Positions 9,240 to 17,123 of a DNA stretch of 64,000 bases are shown piece by piece. How positions within the stretch are numbered: the stretch's first letter is position 1; every line of letters begins with the position of its first letter. The translations under genes and the position numbers were made by a program. The DNA is from Ensifer sp. WSM1721 (GTDB taxonomy: Bacteria; Pseudomonadota; Alphaproteobacteria; Rhizobiales; Rhizobiaceae), in the NCBI RefSeq assembly GCF_000513895.2, contig NZ_CP165784.1, positions 496,001 to 560,000 of the forward strand, in the 5' to 3' direction. Below the pieces are notes generated by a model. It searched no databases. It was not told the DNA's origin and saw only the letters and a list, made by a program, of their open reading frames with translations.

Positions 9240-9950
9240 TTGCATGTTCGCGGAAGCGGCCATAGGTTCAGTGCGCGGCACAGGCCCCTTCCGACGACAC
9301 CATGCAGGAACCCATCGGATTGTCCGGCGTGCAGACCGTGCCGAAAAGCTTGCAATCGACCGGATGTTTCACTCCGCGCAGGATCGCGCCGCATTCGCAG
9401 GCCGGATTGTCATACGCATCCGGGTTACCATCGAAAAGCGCTTCTCGGCGTCGAAACGGCTATATTGAGGGCGAAGCCTCAGCGCGCCGTAAGGTACTTC
9501 GCCGAGGCCGCGCCATTCGAAACTCTCGCGCGATTCGAAGAACTCGGCGACCTCGGCCTGGGCCTTCAGATTGCCCTCCGCCGTCACCGCGCGGATATAC
9601 TGGTTTTCCACCTCGTGGCGCCCCTCGTTGATCTGACGCACCAGCATGAGGATCGCCTGGATCACGTCGAGTGGCTCGAAGCCGGCAACCACCACCGGCT
9701 TTTGAAACTCCTCGGCGAAGAAATCGTAAGGTTCCGTGCCGATGACGGTCGAAACGTGGGCGGGGCCGATAAAGCCGCCGATCTTCACCGTGCCGAGCTT
9801 GCGCACATCTGGGCCTTCCAGAATGTTCTGGATCGCGGCGGGCGTCAGCACATGGTTGCAGAAGATCGAGAAGTTTTTCAGATCCGTCTTCACCGCGGCG
9901 CGAAGCGCAAGCGCAGTCGGCGGTGTCGTCGTCTCGAAACCGCTATACAC
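9240..9950 (-). pseudogene. hypD: hypD relic, N-terminal half missing
   Basis: The frame starts abruptly at GFETTTPPTALALRAAVK, which is mid-protein in HypD, and runs through GGFIGPAHVSTVIGTEPYDF. Near 9417 a frameshift occurs; the following frame reads NPACECGAILRGVK, CKLFGTVCTPDNPMGSC and the MVSSEGACAAH end, with a TGA at 9268-9270 inside the normal C-terminus. The first half with the conserved Fe-S cysteines is replaced by a dioxygenase gene start at about 9951. HypD holds the iron that receives CN and CO ligands, so hydrogenase maturation from this locus is not possible. Confidence 0.85.
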
Positions 9951-10096
9951 TCGAGCGCCGATGCGGGCGCCGCGGCGAGCCCGACGCCCAGACCTCCAAG
10001 CAGCGCAAGCACCCGGCGGCGGCCAAGCATTTTCGTCAGATCCTCGACGAACCCTGCATCGTGGACGTGTTTTTCATCGGTGTGATGATGGGTCAT
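9951..10096 (-). pseudogene. 5' end of a Tat-exported intradiol dioxygenase-like gene
   Basis: From the ATG at 10096 the frame gives about 49 residues: a His-rich start (MTHHHTDEKHVHD), then GRRRVLALLGGLGVGLAAAP, a twin-arginine-type signal. At about 9950 it passes into hypD sequence. Starts of this kind, followed upstream by cytochrome b561 and EF-hand genes, are typical of exported intradiol ring-cleavage dioxygenase operons. The catalytic part is missing, so the exact enzyme is inferred from context only. Confidence 0.5.
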
Positions 10097-10110
10097 CGGC
10101 CAAGTTCCTT

Positions 10111-10661
10111 TCAAGCTTGCGACGCAAGGGAGTGGGCATGTCGCACGGCGTTGTTGAACAGGTGTTTCACAGCAGCGAGAACGTGCAGCGCCAGAACGGC
10201 GGTGATGAACAGTCTGAGGTAACCGCGAACCTGACTGGCCAAGGCGTCCAGCCATTCATCTGGCCAATGGACGGAACCAATGTCACATCCCAGACATCCA
10301 GGGCCCGACCTCCGGCCACCGTTAGGAGAATGCCACTGAGCGGCATCAGCACAATGGCAGCCAGCAAGAGCACGTGGACGGCCCGCGCGACGCGGCGCTG
10401 CCAAAGAGGCGCATCGGCGTCCTCCGCGGCGAAGCCATGCGCGACCCGCCATCCCACGCGCCAGAAACCGAAGGCGAAGACGAAGACGCCGAGCGCCTTG
10501 TGCCAGTCTATCAACCCACCGATCGTCTCGCGTGAAAGGCCTCCGTAGGCCATTGCCAGGCCAAGGCCGAGCGCCGCCATGAAGCCCATGGCTGCCGTCC
10601 AGTGGTTGAACCGGGACACTACACCAGATGCAGTGGCTTGTTCGTAACGAATGTTCGTCAT
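10111..10661 (-). pseudogene. Cytochrome b561-type membrane protein with one frameshift
   Basis: From 10661 the protein reads VVSRFNHWTAAMGFMAALG, WHKALGVFVFAFGFWRVGWR and ARAVHVLLLAAIVLMPLSG: four-helix cytochrome b561 signatures with haem-ligand histidines. Near 10262 the frame breaks. The adjacent frame continues DEWLDALASQVRGYLRLF and HVLAAVKHLFNN down to a stop near 10111, which is the normal last helix. One base loss explains this; it is either real decay or a sequencing error. Such proteins pass electrons across the inner membrane, here presumably for the EF-hand and dioxygenase partners. Confidence 0.8.
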
Positions 10662-10673
10662 CTCTCATCCTCC

Positions 10674-11162
10674 CTACAGCCGGACCGCGGTCAGCAGTGC
10701 GGCGAAAGTGGTCGAGCCGGTCGCAAGATCGCGAGCGACGACTTCGCTGTTCCCGTCTGCATCGGAATTGATGAACTCCGTGGCGGCTTGTTCGTTGGCT
10801 TCGGCGAAACTGATCGCTCCGTCGCCGTCGGCATCCCAGGCCGCGAACACGTCGGCCTTGACGTCCCCATATGTGTCGAGCTTCGAGAGCCCGTCGGCGA
10901 TGTAGGCGAAGCCCATATCCCAACCGAGAAACTCGTTCTCTTCGATGGTTCGGGTCTCGTCGGTGTCCATCGAAACGAAAGCAGCAACTGTGAAGTCGAG
11001 GTGTTCCGCGGCAGTCACAACGCCATCGATGTTCGCGTCGATGCTGGCCGCGATGTTGTTCATGGCTTCGATCGGCGCTGGCGCTGCGCTAGCGGCGCCA
11101 GCCGCGAGGGCGACGACGGATGCGGCTGCGTAGCCGAGGCGTTTGGCAAATTGGGCGGTCAT
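10674..11162 (-). CDS. Exported EF-hand calcium-binding protein
   Basis: The start MTAQFAKRLGYAAASVVALA at 11162 begins a signal peptide ending in an Ala-rich segment; the longer open frame to 11204 lacks family support. Three EF-hand-like loops follow: DANIDGVVTAAE, DADGDGAISFAE and a C-terminal DADGNSEV. It is probably periplasmic and calcium-binding. It is the first gene of the unit that continues into the cytochrome b561 relic, and it is divergent from a MarR regulator, with palindromic operators between them. It appears intact. Confidence 0.8.
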   Translation of the reverse strand: MTAQFAKRLGYAAASVVALAAGAASAAPAPIEAMNNIAASIDANIDGVVTAAEHLDFTVAAFVSMDTDETRTIEENEFLGWDMGFAYIADGLSKLDTYGDVKADVFAAWDADGDGAISFAEANEQAATEFINSDADGNSEVVARDLATGSTTFAALLTAVRL

Positions 11163-11187
11163 GAAGATACTCCGTTGTGCTCCATTA

Positions 11188-11234
11188 TCTTTCCGGAAAG
11201 ACATACGGGATCAAAATATCTTTCTTGCAAGATA
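11188..11234. promoter_or_regulatory. Two palindromes between EF-hand and marR genes, MarR operators
   Basis: TCTTTCC-GGAAAGA at 11188-11201 is a perfect 14-base palindrome. TATCTT-N6-AAGATA at 11217-11234 is an inverted repeat. Both lie in the 97-base divergent spacer. MarR dimers bind palindromes of this size, so the adjacent MarR-type protein is the obvious candidate ligand-controlled repressor of both genes. Confidence 0.6.
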
Positions 11235-11259
11235 ATATTTGACGAGCTATCTGACGATC

Positions 11260-11700
11260 ATGACCAACACCATCGAAGAGACCGTGGAAAGAATGCGCAG
11301 GAACTGGCCCGAGGCGTCTGCCGACCAGGCGCGCCAGGTCATGACACTCACACGCCATGCTCGCCTCGTACAAGACGCGGCACAGGCCGCCTTGCAGGGA
11401 TTTGGCCTGACCCGCTCGGAATTCGAACTCCTCGCCGCGCTCAGATCGCACGCTCCTCCGCACCGACTGACGCCCTCTGACCTTTACGATGCAATGCTCA
11501 TGTCATCCGGCGGGCTGACGAGGGTATCGAAGGGCCTCGAAGCGCGCGGGCTCGTCTCCCGACCGGCGGGCGAAGGCGATGGACGGTCCCGGCCCATCGA
11601 GTTGACGCATGAGGGTCGCGATCTGGTTGAAAAGGCGATGCCGGCCGTTCAAGCAGCCGAAGCCCCATTGCTGCACGCGATGAGGTGCGAGCAAAGCTGA
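11260..11700 (+). CDS. MarR-family transcriptional regulator
   Basis: 146 residues from MTNTIEETVERM at 11260; the open frame begins seven codons earlier at 11239. The winged helix shows LTRSEFELLAAL, then SSGGLTRVSKGLEARGLVSR with the wing GDGRSRPIELT, all MarR hallmarks. The family binds palindromes as dimers and is released by small, often aromatic ligands, which suits a divergent dioxygenase-type operon. The very end (EAPLLHAMRCEQS) is shorter than in some relatives, so slight C-terminal truncation is possible. Confidence 0.85.
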   Translation: MTNTIEETVERMRRNWPEASADQARQVMTLTRHARLVQDAAQAALQGFGLTRSEFELLAALRSHAPPHRLTPSDLYDAMLMSSGGLTRVSKGLEARGLVSRPAGEGDGRSRPIELTHEGRDLVEKAMPAVQAAEAPLLHAMRCEQS

Positions 11701-11871
11701 CATTCGCTGCGTCCGGTAGACTGAGCAAAATGGGCTCAATCAAGCCGCTCGTCGTCATTGGCAGGGACGACTGCAATGGTGCAGGTTTTTCGATGGGGGC
11801 CGTGACGCCTCTGTGGCGGCTGGCCCGCGTCGGCCCGCGTTGAAAACCTCCCAAAGCCCCACATCGAAGTC

Positions 11872-12211
11872 CTATAAAACGGCGAGAAGCTGGACGCGAG
11901 TGAGCTTGTCGATGAGGCGGGGGAAGGAGCCATCGATGCGGGCAAGCGCGAGATCCTCGAACATGCGCGGCACGCGGACATAGAGCACGGAGTGACCGAG
12001 CCTGGCCGCTTGCCTGCCGAAGGCATATGCCAGCCATGACTTACCAGTGCCGGTGTGGCCGGTGATGATCAGGCCCTCATGAGCGGTGAGCCATTGCCCT
12101 TGGGCCAGCGCCATGGTGTTGCGCCGATCGAGACCGCGGGCGGCGGCGAAGTCGATATCTTCGATGCAGGCCTGGGCAAAGCGTAGCTTGGCGGAGGCGA
12201 GCCGATAACCG
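11872..12211 (-). mobile_element. IS21-type istB fragment
   Basis: The frame covers [20 protein letters not shown], then the Walker A region [17 protein letters not shown] and [17 protein letters not shown], and stops. This is the N-terminal and central part of the IstB AAA+ transposition helper, cut off just before the Walker B aspartates. No istA is adjacent. It joins an IS66 tnpA fragment directly at about 12211. Confidence 0.75.
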
Positions 12212-12612
12212 TCATGCGCGCTCCAGCAATCTCGATCTCAATACGACCCGCGGTGAAGTGGGCGACATCCGACGGCGCTCTCGGAAGACGTTCGATCGCC
12301 AACCACCGTCACCGGCACGAACATTGCCTGCTGCTCGCAGGCCTTGGCAGAGCGACGAGAGGTCAGCCCAGCTTCCCGACGCCAGACGTTCAGCAACCCG
12401 CGATTGACGCCCCAGCGTCGCGCAACGGCCGAGATGTTTGCGTCGGATTCCGCGCTTTCCGCAAGGATCCGCGCCTTCTCCTCGTCAGTCCAATTCCGCC
12501 GCTGGCGCCGACCGGTGATCACCTCGATCCGACGATACTTCCCCCGATGCCTGGCTTCATGCATGCCTTCATCCATGACTTCAAGCATGACATCGGCGCG
12601 ATCTTCAAACAT
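12212..12612 (-). mobile_element. IS66-type tnpA, frameshifted
   Basis: It starts MFEDRADVMLEVMDEGMHEA and continues with the helix-turn-helix of IS66 OrfA (WTDEEKARILAES, then VARRWGVNRGLLNVWRREAG) and FVPVTVV. The expected C-terminus [14 protein letters not shown] is in another frame at about 12210-12255. tnpB and tnpC are absent. This is a dead IS66 end abutting an istB fragment. Confidence 0.75.
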
Positions 12613-12772
12613 TCCGTTCCGCTCCTGTCGGTGAACGAGCTTATCTCGCAGCCTCGATCACAAAAGGAAAGGTGGGCTGTTCGCAGCGCTCGATTGGCCG
12701 GTTTGGGACTAAAGGTCGGCAAGCTGACAATGCATGTACTTTGAAAATGCACAAAATGAAGACATTGTTAGG

Positions 12773-12789
12773 TTGGCACGGCGCTCGCT
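12773..12789 (+). promoter_or_regulatory. Candidate sigma54 (-24/-12) promoter for the RiPP locus
   Basis: The sequence TTGGCACGGCGCTCGCT has GG at 12775-12776 and GC at 12787-12788 with the required ten bases between. It matches the -24 box perfectly (TTGGCACG) and has one mismatch in the -12 box (TCGC for TTGC). Transcription would begin near 12800, about 65 bases before the precursor ATG. No exact NifA site (TGT-N10-ACA) was found in the 150 bases upstream, so the activator is unknown. Confidence 0.5.
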
Positions 12790-12863
12790 CGTTCACGGCA
12801 TCATCACCCACGCTCGCAAGAGCGAGGCGGTACAATTGGCAACTATGAGCAAAGGAACTAGCT

Positions 12864-13241
12864 ATGCCGCGAACTGAGGTCGAGCGATTCGTCAACGATT
12901 TGGACAAAGGCAGGCTGCCTGCAAACCTCAGGTCAAGTGCCACAGGTCTTGCATCGATTATAGCGACCGGAAAGAGTCTCGGCTACAACGTCACGCTTGA
13001 CGAAGTTCAAAGCTACATCCGATTGGACAGCCGACGAAAGTCTACTGGTAAGAAGCTCGACGCGATCTCGAACAGCAAGCGTGGCTCGCGCGTTACGGCC
13101 TTGCCACGCCTTGTTCGGTCTACTGCCTTGGCTAGTTCCGGTACGGATGGGCTCACGAGGCCGTTGCATATTGCGGAAAAGGGCGCTCCGGTCGCCGCGA
13201 TCGTTCTACTTGTTGTAGTTGTTGTTTATGTCGCGAGCTGA
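12864..13241 (+). CDS. Nif11-type leader RiPP precursor with Val-rich C-terminal tail
   Basis: 125 residues with an AAAGGA ribosome site about eight bases before the ATG. Residues 3-53 fit the Nif11-like leader fold: [18 protein letters not shown], then a short helix, [17 protein letters not shown]. Such leaders guide modifying enzymes to a C-terminal core. Residues 54-107 are basic and Ser/Thr-rich. Residues 108-125 ([18 protein letters not shown]) are almost entirely beta-branched or aliphatic. There is no GG or GA processing site directly before the tail. The next gene encodes a peptide-epimerase radical SAM enzyme, so the tail is a plausible core for D-residue formation. A membrane-anchored helper is the alternative reading. 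Confidence 0.72.
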   Translation: MPRTEVERFVNDLDKGRLPANLRSSATGLASIIATGKSLGYNVTLDEVQSYIRLDSRRKSTGKKLDAISNSKRGSRVTALPRLVRSTALASSGTDGLTRPLHIAEKGAPVAAIVLLVVVVVYVAS

Positions 13242-13318
13242 TTTTTTTACCCTGAGCGTCTTGGGTAGGACGATCGGTACGAAGAAAGCATGACAGCAAA
13301 CATCATCGGGGACGAGAC

Positions 13319-14806
13319 ATGCCTTCCGGCCTGCAAGATACGGCTTCAAGGGCCCACCTTTACAAAGGCGAATATTGCCGACAGATCTTTAACCGGCGCA
13401 CGCCGGAGCAACGGCGCGCCTTGTCGCACATCAAGCGTTTCATGGAGCGTTTGGCTGGTGACATAGAGTTCCGCACCGCGCTTTCGGAGAATGTTGACGC
13501 CCCTCGCGCGGTAACAGAGCGCTATGGCATTGAAGTTGACCCACTGGAGATGCTGCCGCTCTGGCGCGGTGATCATCTCAGTTACCGCTACAAGCCGGAG
13601 TCTGCTCCATGGCCGCTGTCGATAATGTGGGACGAGTACATGCGCGACATGTTGCGCCATCGCGACCTCCTGCGCGACCGCGGCGACATGTCAATGATCA
13701 ACCCTCGCTTTCATGCCTGGCGCGAGCGCCAAATTCGGCGCTGTAATGACGAATTGGGCGGGTCAGCGCCGTCGATCACGCACCCCATCATCGCTTTCGA
13801 GCTGAGCGAAGGATGCACCGTCGGTTGCTGGTTCTGCGGTCTCTCGGCCACTCCCTTCAAAGGCTATTACGACTATAGCAAACAGCATGCAGAGCTTTGG
13901 CGCGGCGTAATTGGTGTCGCGAGGGAGATGTTTGGCCCGGCAGCTCGTACCGGCTTCTGCTACTGGGCCACAGATCCAATGGACAACCCGCAGTACGACC
14001 GCTTTCTCTTCGACTACCATCAGATCACGGGCGCCTTGCCGCAAACAACGACAGCCGCCCCGCTCAAGAATGAGGCACTCACCAGGCGCGTGCTCGGCCT
14101 CTTCAATCTTTACGGCACTACGATGAATCGCTTCTCCGTGCTCAGCACGGCACATCTCAATCAGATTCACATGGCGTTTTCGCCTGAGGAACTGATAGGG
14201 GTCGAACTCATCCTGCAGGGCAAGGACGCTCCGACCGCAAAGGCTTTCACGGGGCGTGCGCGCGAGCGGAAGGAGAAGCTCAGCGCGAAGCAAGAGGCAA
14301 TCGCCTTTCCGGAGCGGAATCACACAACGATCGCCTGTGTTTCCGGCTTCCTCGTAAACATGCCGCAGGGACGCTTGCAACTAGTGACGCCGGTACCGGG
14401 TAGCGAACGCTGGCCCCTCGGTTATCGAATCGTGGGTCAACGGTCATTCAGGACGCCTGACCAGTTCCGGGACGAGCTCAAGAGCATGATTGATCAACAT
14501 ATGCACGAGAGCCCAGCCCCCGACCTGCCGATCCGCTTCCGCAGGGACCTGCAGTACACAGCGGGGGACCGTTACTTCCATCTCCGCTCGCGCAGCATGG
14601 AACACCGGGTGCTCGACTACGCTCCGATCTCCGTTGGCCATCTGATCGCGTGCGGCAACTGCACAGCCTCGGAGTTGGTTACGCGGGCCTCGACGGATGG
14701 AACGAGCGTACTTGCAGTCGCCGACCTGCTCGATCAGTTATACGCGGCCGGCGTGATCGAAGAGGACCTCGATGACCGCTATGCTTGCAGACCAGCGACC
14801 GCATGA
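13319..14806 (+). CDS. PoyD-type radical SAM peptide epimerase (RiPP maturase)
   Basis: 495 residues. The radical SAM cluster motif is SEGCTVGCWFCG with Cys166, Cys170 and Cys173. The VGCWFCG form is characteristic of the family of radical SAM RiPP amino-acid epimerases related to PoyD and OspD, which turn L- into D-residues in a precursor core. Long helical N-terminal (30-150) and C-terminal (430-490) regions flank the barrel. A GGGGA ribosome site lies eight to nine bases upstream of the ATG. It follows the Nif11-leader gene by 77 bases on the same strand. No protease, transporter or second modifying enzyme is visible nearby, so maturation and export steps are not explained. Confidence 0.82.
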   Translation: MPSGLQDTASRAHLYKGEYCRQIFNRRTPEQRRALSHIKRFMERLAGDIEFRTALSENVDAPRAVTERYGIEVDPLEMLPLWRGDHLSYRYKPESAPWPLSIMWDEYMRDMLRHRDLLRDRGDMSMINPRFHAWRERQIRRCNDELGGSAPSITHPIIAFELSEGCTVGCWFCGLSATPFKGYYDYSKQHAELWRGVIGVAREMFGPAARTGFCYWATDPMDNPQYDRFLFDYHQITGALPQTTTAAPLKNEALTRRVLGLFNLYGTTMNRFSVLSTAHLNQIHMAFSPEELIGVELILQGKDAPTAKAFTGRARERKEKLSAKQEAIAFPERNHTTIACVSGFLVNMPQGRLQLVTPVPGSERWPLGYRIVGQRSFRTPDQFRDELKSMIDQHMHESPAPDLPIRFRRDLQYTAGDRYFHLRSRSMEHRVLDYAPISVGHLIACGNCTASELVTRASTDGTSVLAVADLLDQLYAAGVIEEDLDDRYACRPATA

Positions 14807-15259
14807 CAGGCCGCATTGAAGAAGCTTAAGGATAGCGGCGGGCGGGTCCTTTGCTGGTGGGCTGTATCGGGACCACTCGCAAATGGCGCGGGCTAGGAAA
14901 CCCTTCAGCCGCCGATCCAGGACGACACGCCACCCGAACCCGCGCGATCGTGCTTCAACATGCCAGATCACTGTGAAGAGAAGAAGCTCAATTCGTGACC
15001 AATCGAGCACTTGTAGATCAGGCTCGTTCCTTTTTCGCTCGTAGCTGGGCACATTGAATACGACCATGGTGAATTCGGCGCCACCGTCCGGGCGGATCCG
15101 GTAACGGAGAAACTGGACAATCGGCTTACCGTCACGATCTATGGTAAAATGCTGATCTGCAAAAGCGAGGGTGCCATCAGATGTGATTCTATAGCCGTCT
15201 ATGCTAACGCCTCCACGCGTCTTGGTCGGCGGTGTATCGGCGGTCGCCGGAGTGCACAT
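14738..15259 (-). CDS. Hypothetical protein, convergent with the epimerase gene
   Basis: 173-residue frame whose N-terminal two thirds look protein-like: ISSDGYR-type beta segments such as RITSDGTLAFADQHFTI and IVQFLRYRIRPDGGAEFTM. The last 20 or so codons lie antisense to the 3' end of the epimerase gene, which suggests that the natural stop has been lost or that the gene is broken near 14820. I do not recognise a family. It runs into ISL3 debris upstream of 15260, so it may be a fragment. Confidence 0.35.
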   Translation of the reverse strand: MCTPATADTPPTKTRGGVSIDGYRITSDGTLAFADQHFTIDRDGKPIVQFLRYRIRPDGGAEFTMVVFNVPSYERKRNEPDLQVLDWSRIELLLFTVIWHVEARSRGFGWRVVLDRRLKGFLARAICEWSRYSPPAKDPPAAILKLLQCGLSCGRWSASIAVIEVLFDHAGRV

Positions 15260-15354
15260 ACCTAAATCGACGTCACACTCACCGGTTTGCCGGTAGTCAG
15301 TGCGCGTTCAAGCTTGAGAAAGCTGGCCGGCACATGGCTATCGCCGGCGATGAC

Positions 15355-15625
15355 ATCCATATATATAAAGCACTACTAACTGATGTGGACGCCGTCAACA
15401 ACGCGATCGAGCTGCCCTGGAGCAACGGACAGGCCGAAGGCCAGATCAAGCATGCGGGCTCTGAGGAGCTCCGGGCGTGCTCTGCCATACATCGCACGCT
15501 TGATCATCTTCAGGCGGTAGAAGCGCATCGCGAGGCGCCTCGTCTCGGCGAATGCGGTAGATCCCTTCTTCAGGGCATCAACCTTTCTTGCCTGTCTAGG
15601 CGTCAACTCTTCGGCAGTCGGTCGG
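15355..15625. mobile_element. ISL3 transposase 3' fragments joined head to head
   Basis: On the plus strand 15388-15447 encodes NAIELPWSNGQAEGQI, the ISL3 transposase C-terminal motif. Directly after it, on the minus strand 15605-15448, lie QARKVDALKKGS and LKMIKRAMYGRARPELLRAR, the very end of the same family. The two parts of one C-terminus therefore face each other, as after an inversion through the motif. Confidence 0.6.
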
Positions 15626-15669
15626 TGAATGTTTGTCGCTCACATTTCTCATGTGCGCATCGCTAGCGG

Positions 15670-16582
15670 CTCAAACCGGAGCTTCACCGTTGCGGACTTG
15701 TCCTGACTTCGGCTCCGTCGTCCGTGCTTCCCTTTTGCGCGCCGGACGACGAGGGTCGTGGAGATTGTCAGCCTGCTCGGTCACAGCGCGGGCGGCCGCC
15801 CTGGCGAGCGCTTGATGCAAAGGCTCGGTATGCCTGTCAGCGACGACACCATCCTGAAGCGGGATGCCGCGGGTTCTCACTGCACCACCAAGATTCGGGT
15901 GGTTGGCATCGATGACTGGAGTTGGCGGCGAGCGACGCGATACGATCTCAAGCGTCGCTCGGTAGTCGACATTCTCGATGATCGGATTGTCGATAGTGCC
16001 GCCAGGTGGCTGCGGAACCATCCTTCCGTCGAGGTCGTCAGCCGAGACCGATGCGGCCTGTATGCGCAAGCCATCCGTGAAGGCGCACCGCGGCCCGGCA
16101 GGTGGCAGATCGGTTTCATCTGGTCCAGAATCTCCGTACGGCAATCGAGGAACAGATGAGCCTTTCCGGCCGTGCCTCAGGAAGAGCCATCCTGGCCGAG
16201 GACGCCATTGTCGAGGCTGCGGTACATTGCCTGTGCGCGAGCCCGTCTCGCGCACAGGCAGTCTCGCCAGGAGATATTCGAGATGCTCCACGCCCTACGC
16301 CAGCAGGGCCTGGCTTATAGCGAAATTGCGCGACGGACCGGCTATGAGCGTCGCAGCGTAGCGAAGTGGCTCAAGTTCAAGGCTCCGCCAGATAGGCGGC
16401 GAGCAGCATTGAACCCGACATCACCATGGTACTTTGAAACGTTCCTTACCCGATGCTGGAAGGAAGGGAACCGCTGCGGGCGGCATCTGTATCATGACGG
16501 CAAGCAGCGCGGCTACACCGGCAGCTTCTCCAATCTGGAGCGCCTGGGGGGCTTGGCGGCGTGCCGAAAAATAGCCCGTTGA
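15670..16582 (+). mobile_element. ISL3-family transposase relic
   Basis: The pieces are spread over at least three frames: VSLLGHSAGGRPGERLM, GIDDWSWRRATRYD with VVDILDD (catalytic region), FHLVQNLRTAIEEQ, and the 16172-16582 frame QQGLAYSEIARRTGYERRSV with TSPWYFETFLTRCWKEGNR. Order and content match ISL3 transposases, and a closely related sequence lies at 36.1-38.1 kb. Several frameshifts make it inactive. Confidence 0.7.
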
Positions 16583-16599
16583 CGGTGTTCCTTCCATCG

Positions 16600-16830
16600 C
16601 GCTCAGCTGGGGACCGGTTCGAGATCCGGATACCGGCCACGCGATCTCGCCAGTTGCAATCGGGGCAGATGCGATCGTGGGTCCGGCAGCGGAAACAACC
16701 CAACTGCCATCGACAGCGAGCGTGACATCCAGAGTTTTAACCCCTGGGCCGGGCGACCATTTCGCTTTCGTTTGCATGCCCGCCCATAGCGATAGCGTCG
16801 CTAACAGCGGATGAACCACACAAATTGATG
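16600..16830 (-). mobile_element. Inverted ISL3 transposase 5' fragment
   Basis: Reading the minus strand from about 16830 gives LWAGMQTKAKWSPGPGVK and, in a neighbouring frame, CRTHDRICPDC, the N-terminal zinc-ribbon segment of ISL3 transposases. The same start occurs at 36.15 kb on the plus strand. It opposes the larger plus-strand relic before it. From 16831 to the P450 start at 17124 nothing recognisable was found. Confidence 0.55.
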
Positions 16831-17123
16831 GTGTGGAACGGCCCTCCGAAATAGCCCGGACATATGACTGCACCGCCCGACGGCGAATCGCGCAATAAAT
16901 ACCTTGCTAACCGGGCCGTTCCACATATGAGGAAGAACCCTTTCAACTGGCAAGCGACATAACCATCGGTTCGGACCGCCATCTCCAGCACCATGCACAG
17001 GCTGCATCAATTGACCGGTCTCGCTTAAGCGAGGTAGGTTAAACGGGCCCGGAAAACCTAAATCGCTCATGAGAGTGTCATTTCGCCCTCAGCCGGAACC
17101 GACCCCCTTAAGGAGTTGTTGGC

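Noticed and set aside
8168..9265. A 365-residue plus-strand open frame
   Set aside because: It is the antisense shadow of hypE, which has a full family match. The His/Arg-rich translation is typical of such shadows.
7510..9950. A functional hydrogenase maturation operon
   Set aside because: hypD lacks its N-terminal half and has a frameshift and nonsense codon, and hypX is internally deleted.
9003..10085. A 360-residue plus-strand frame over hypE and hypD
   Set aside because: Antisense shadow of clear minus-strand genes and relics.
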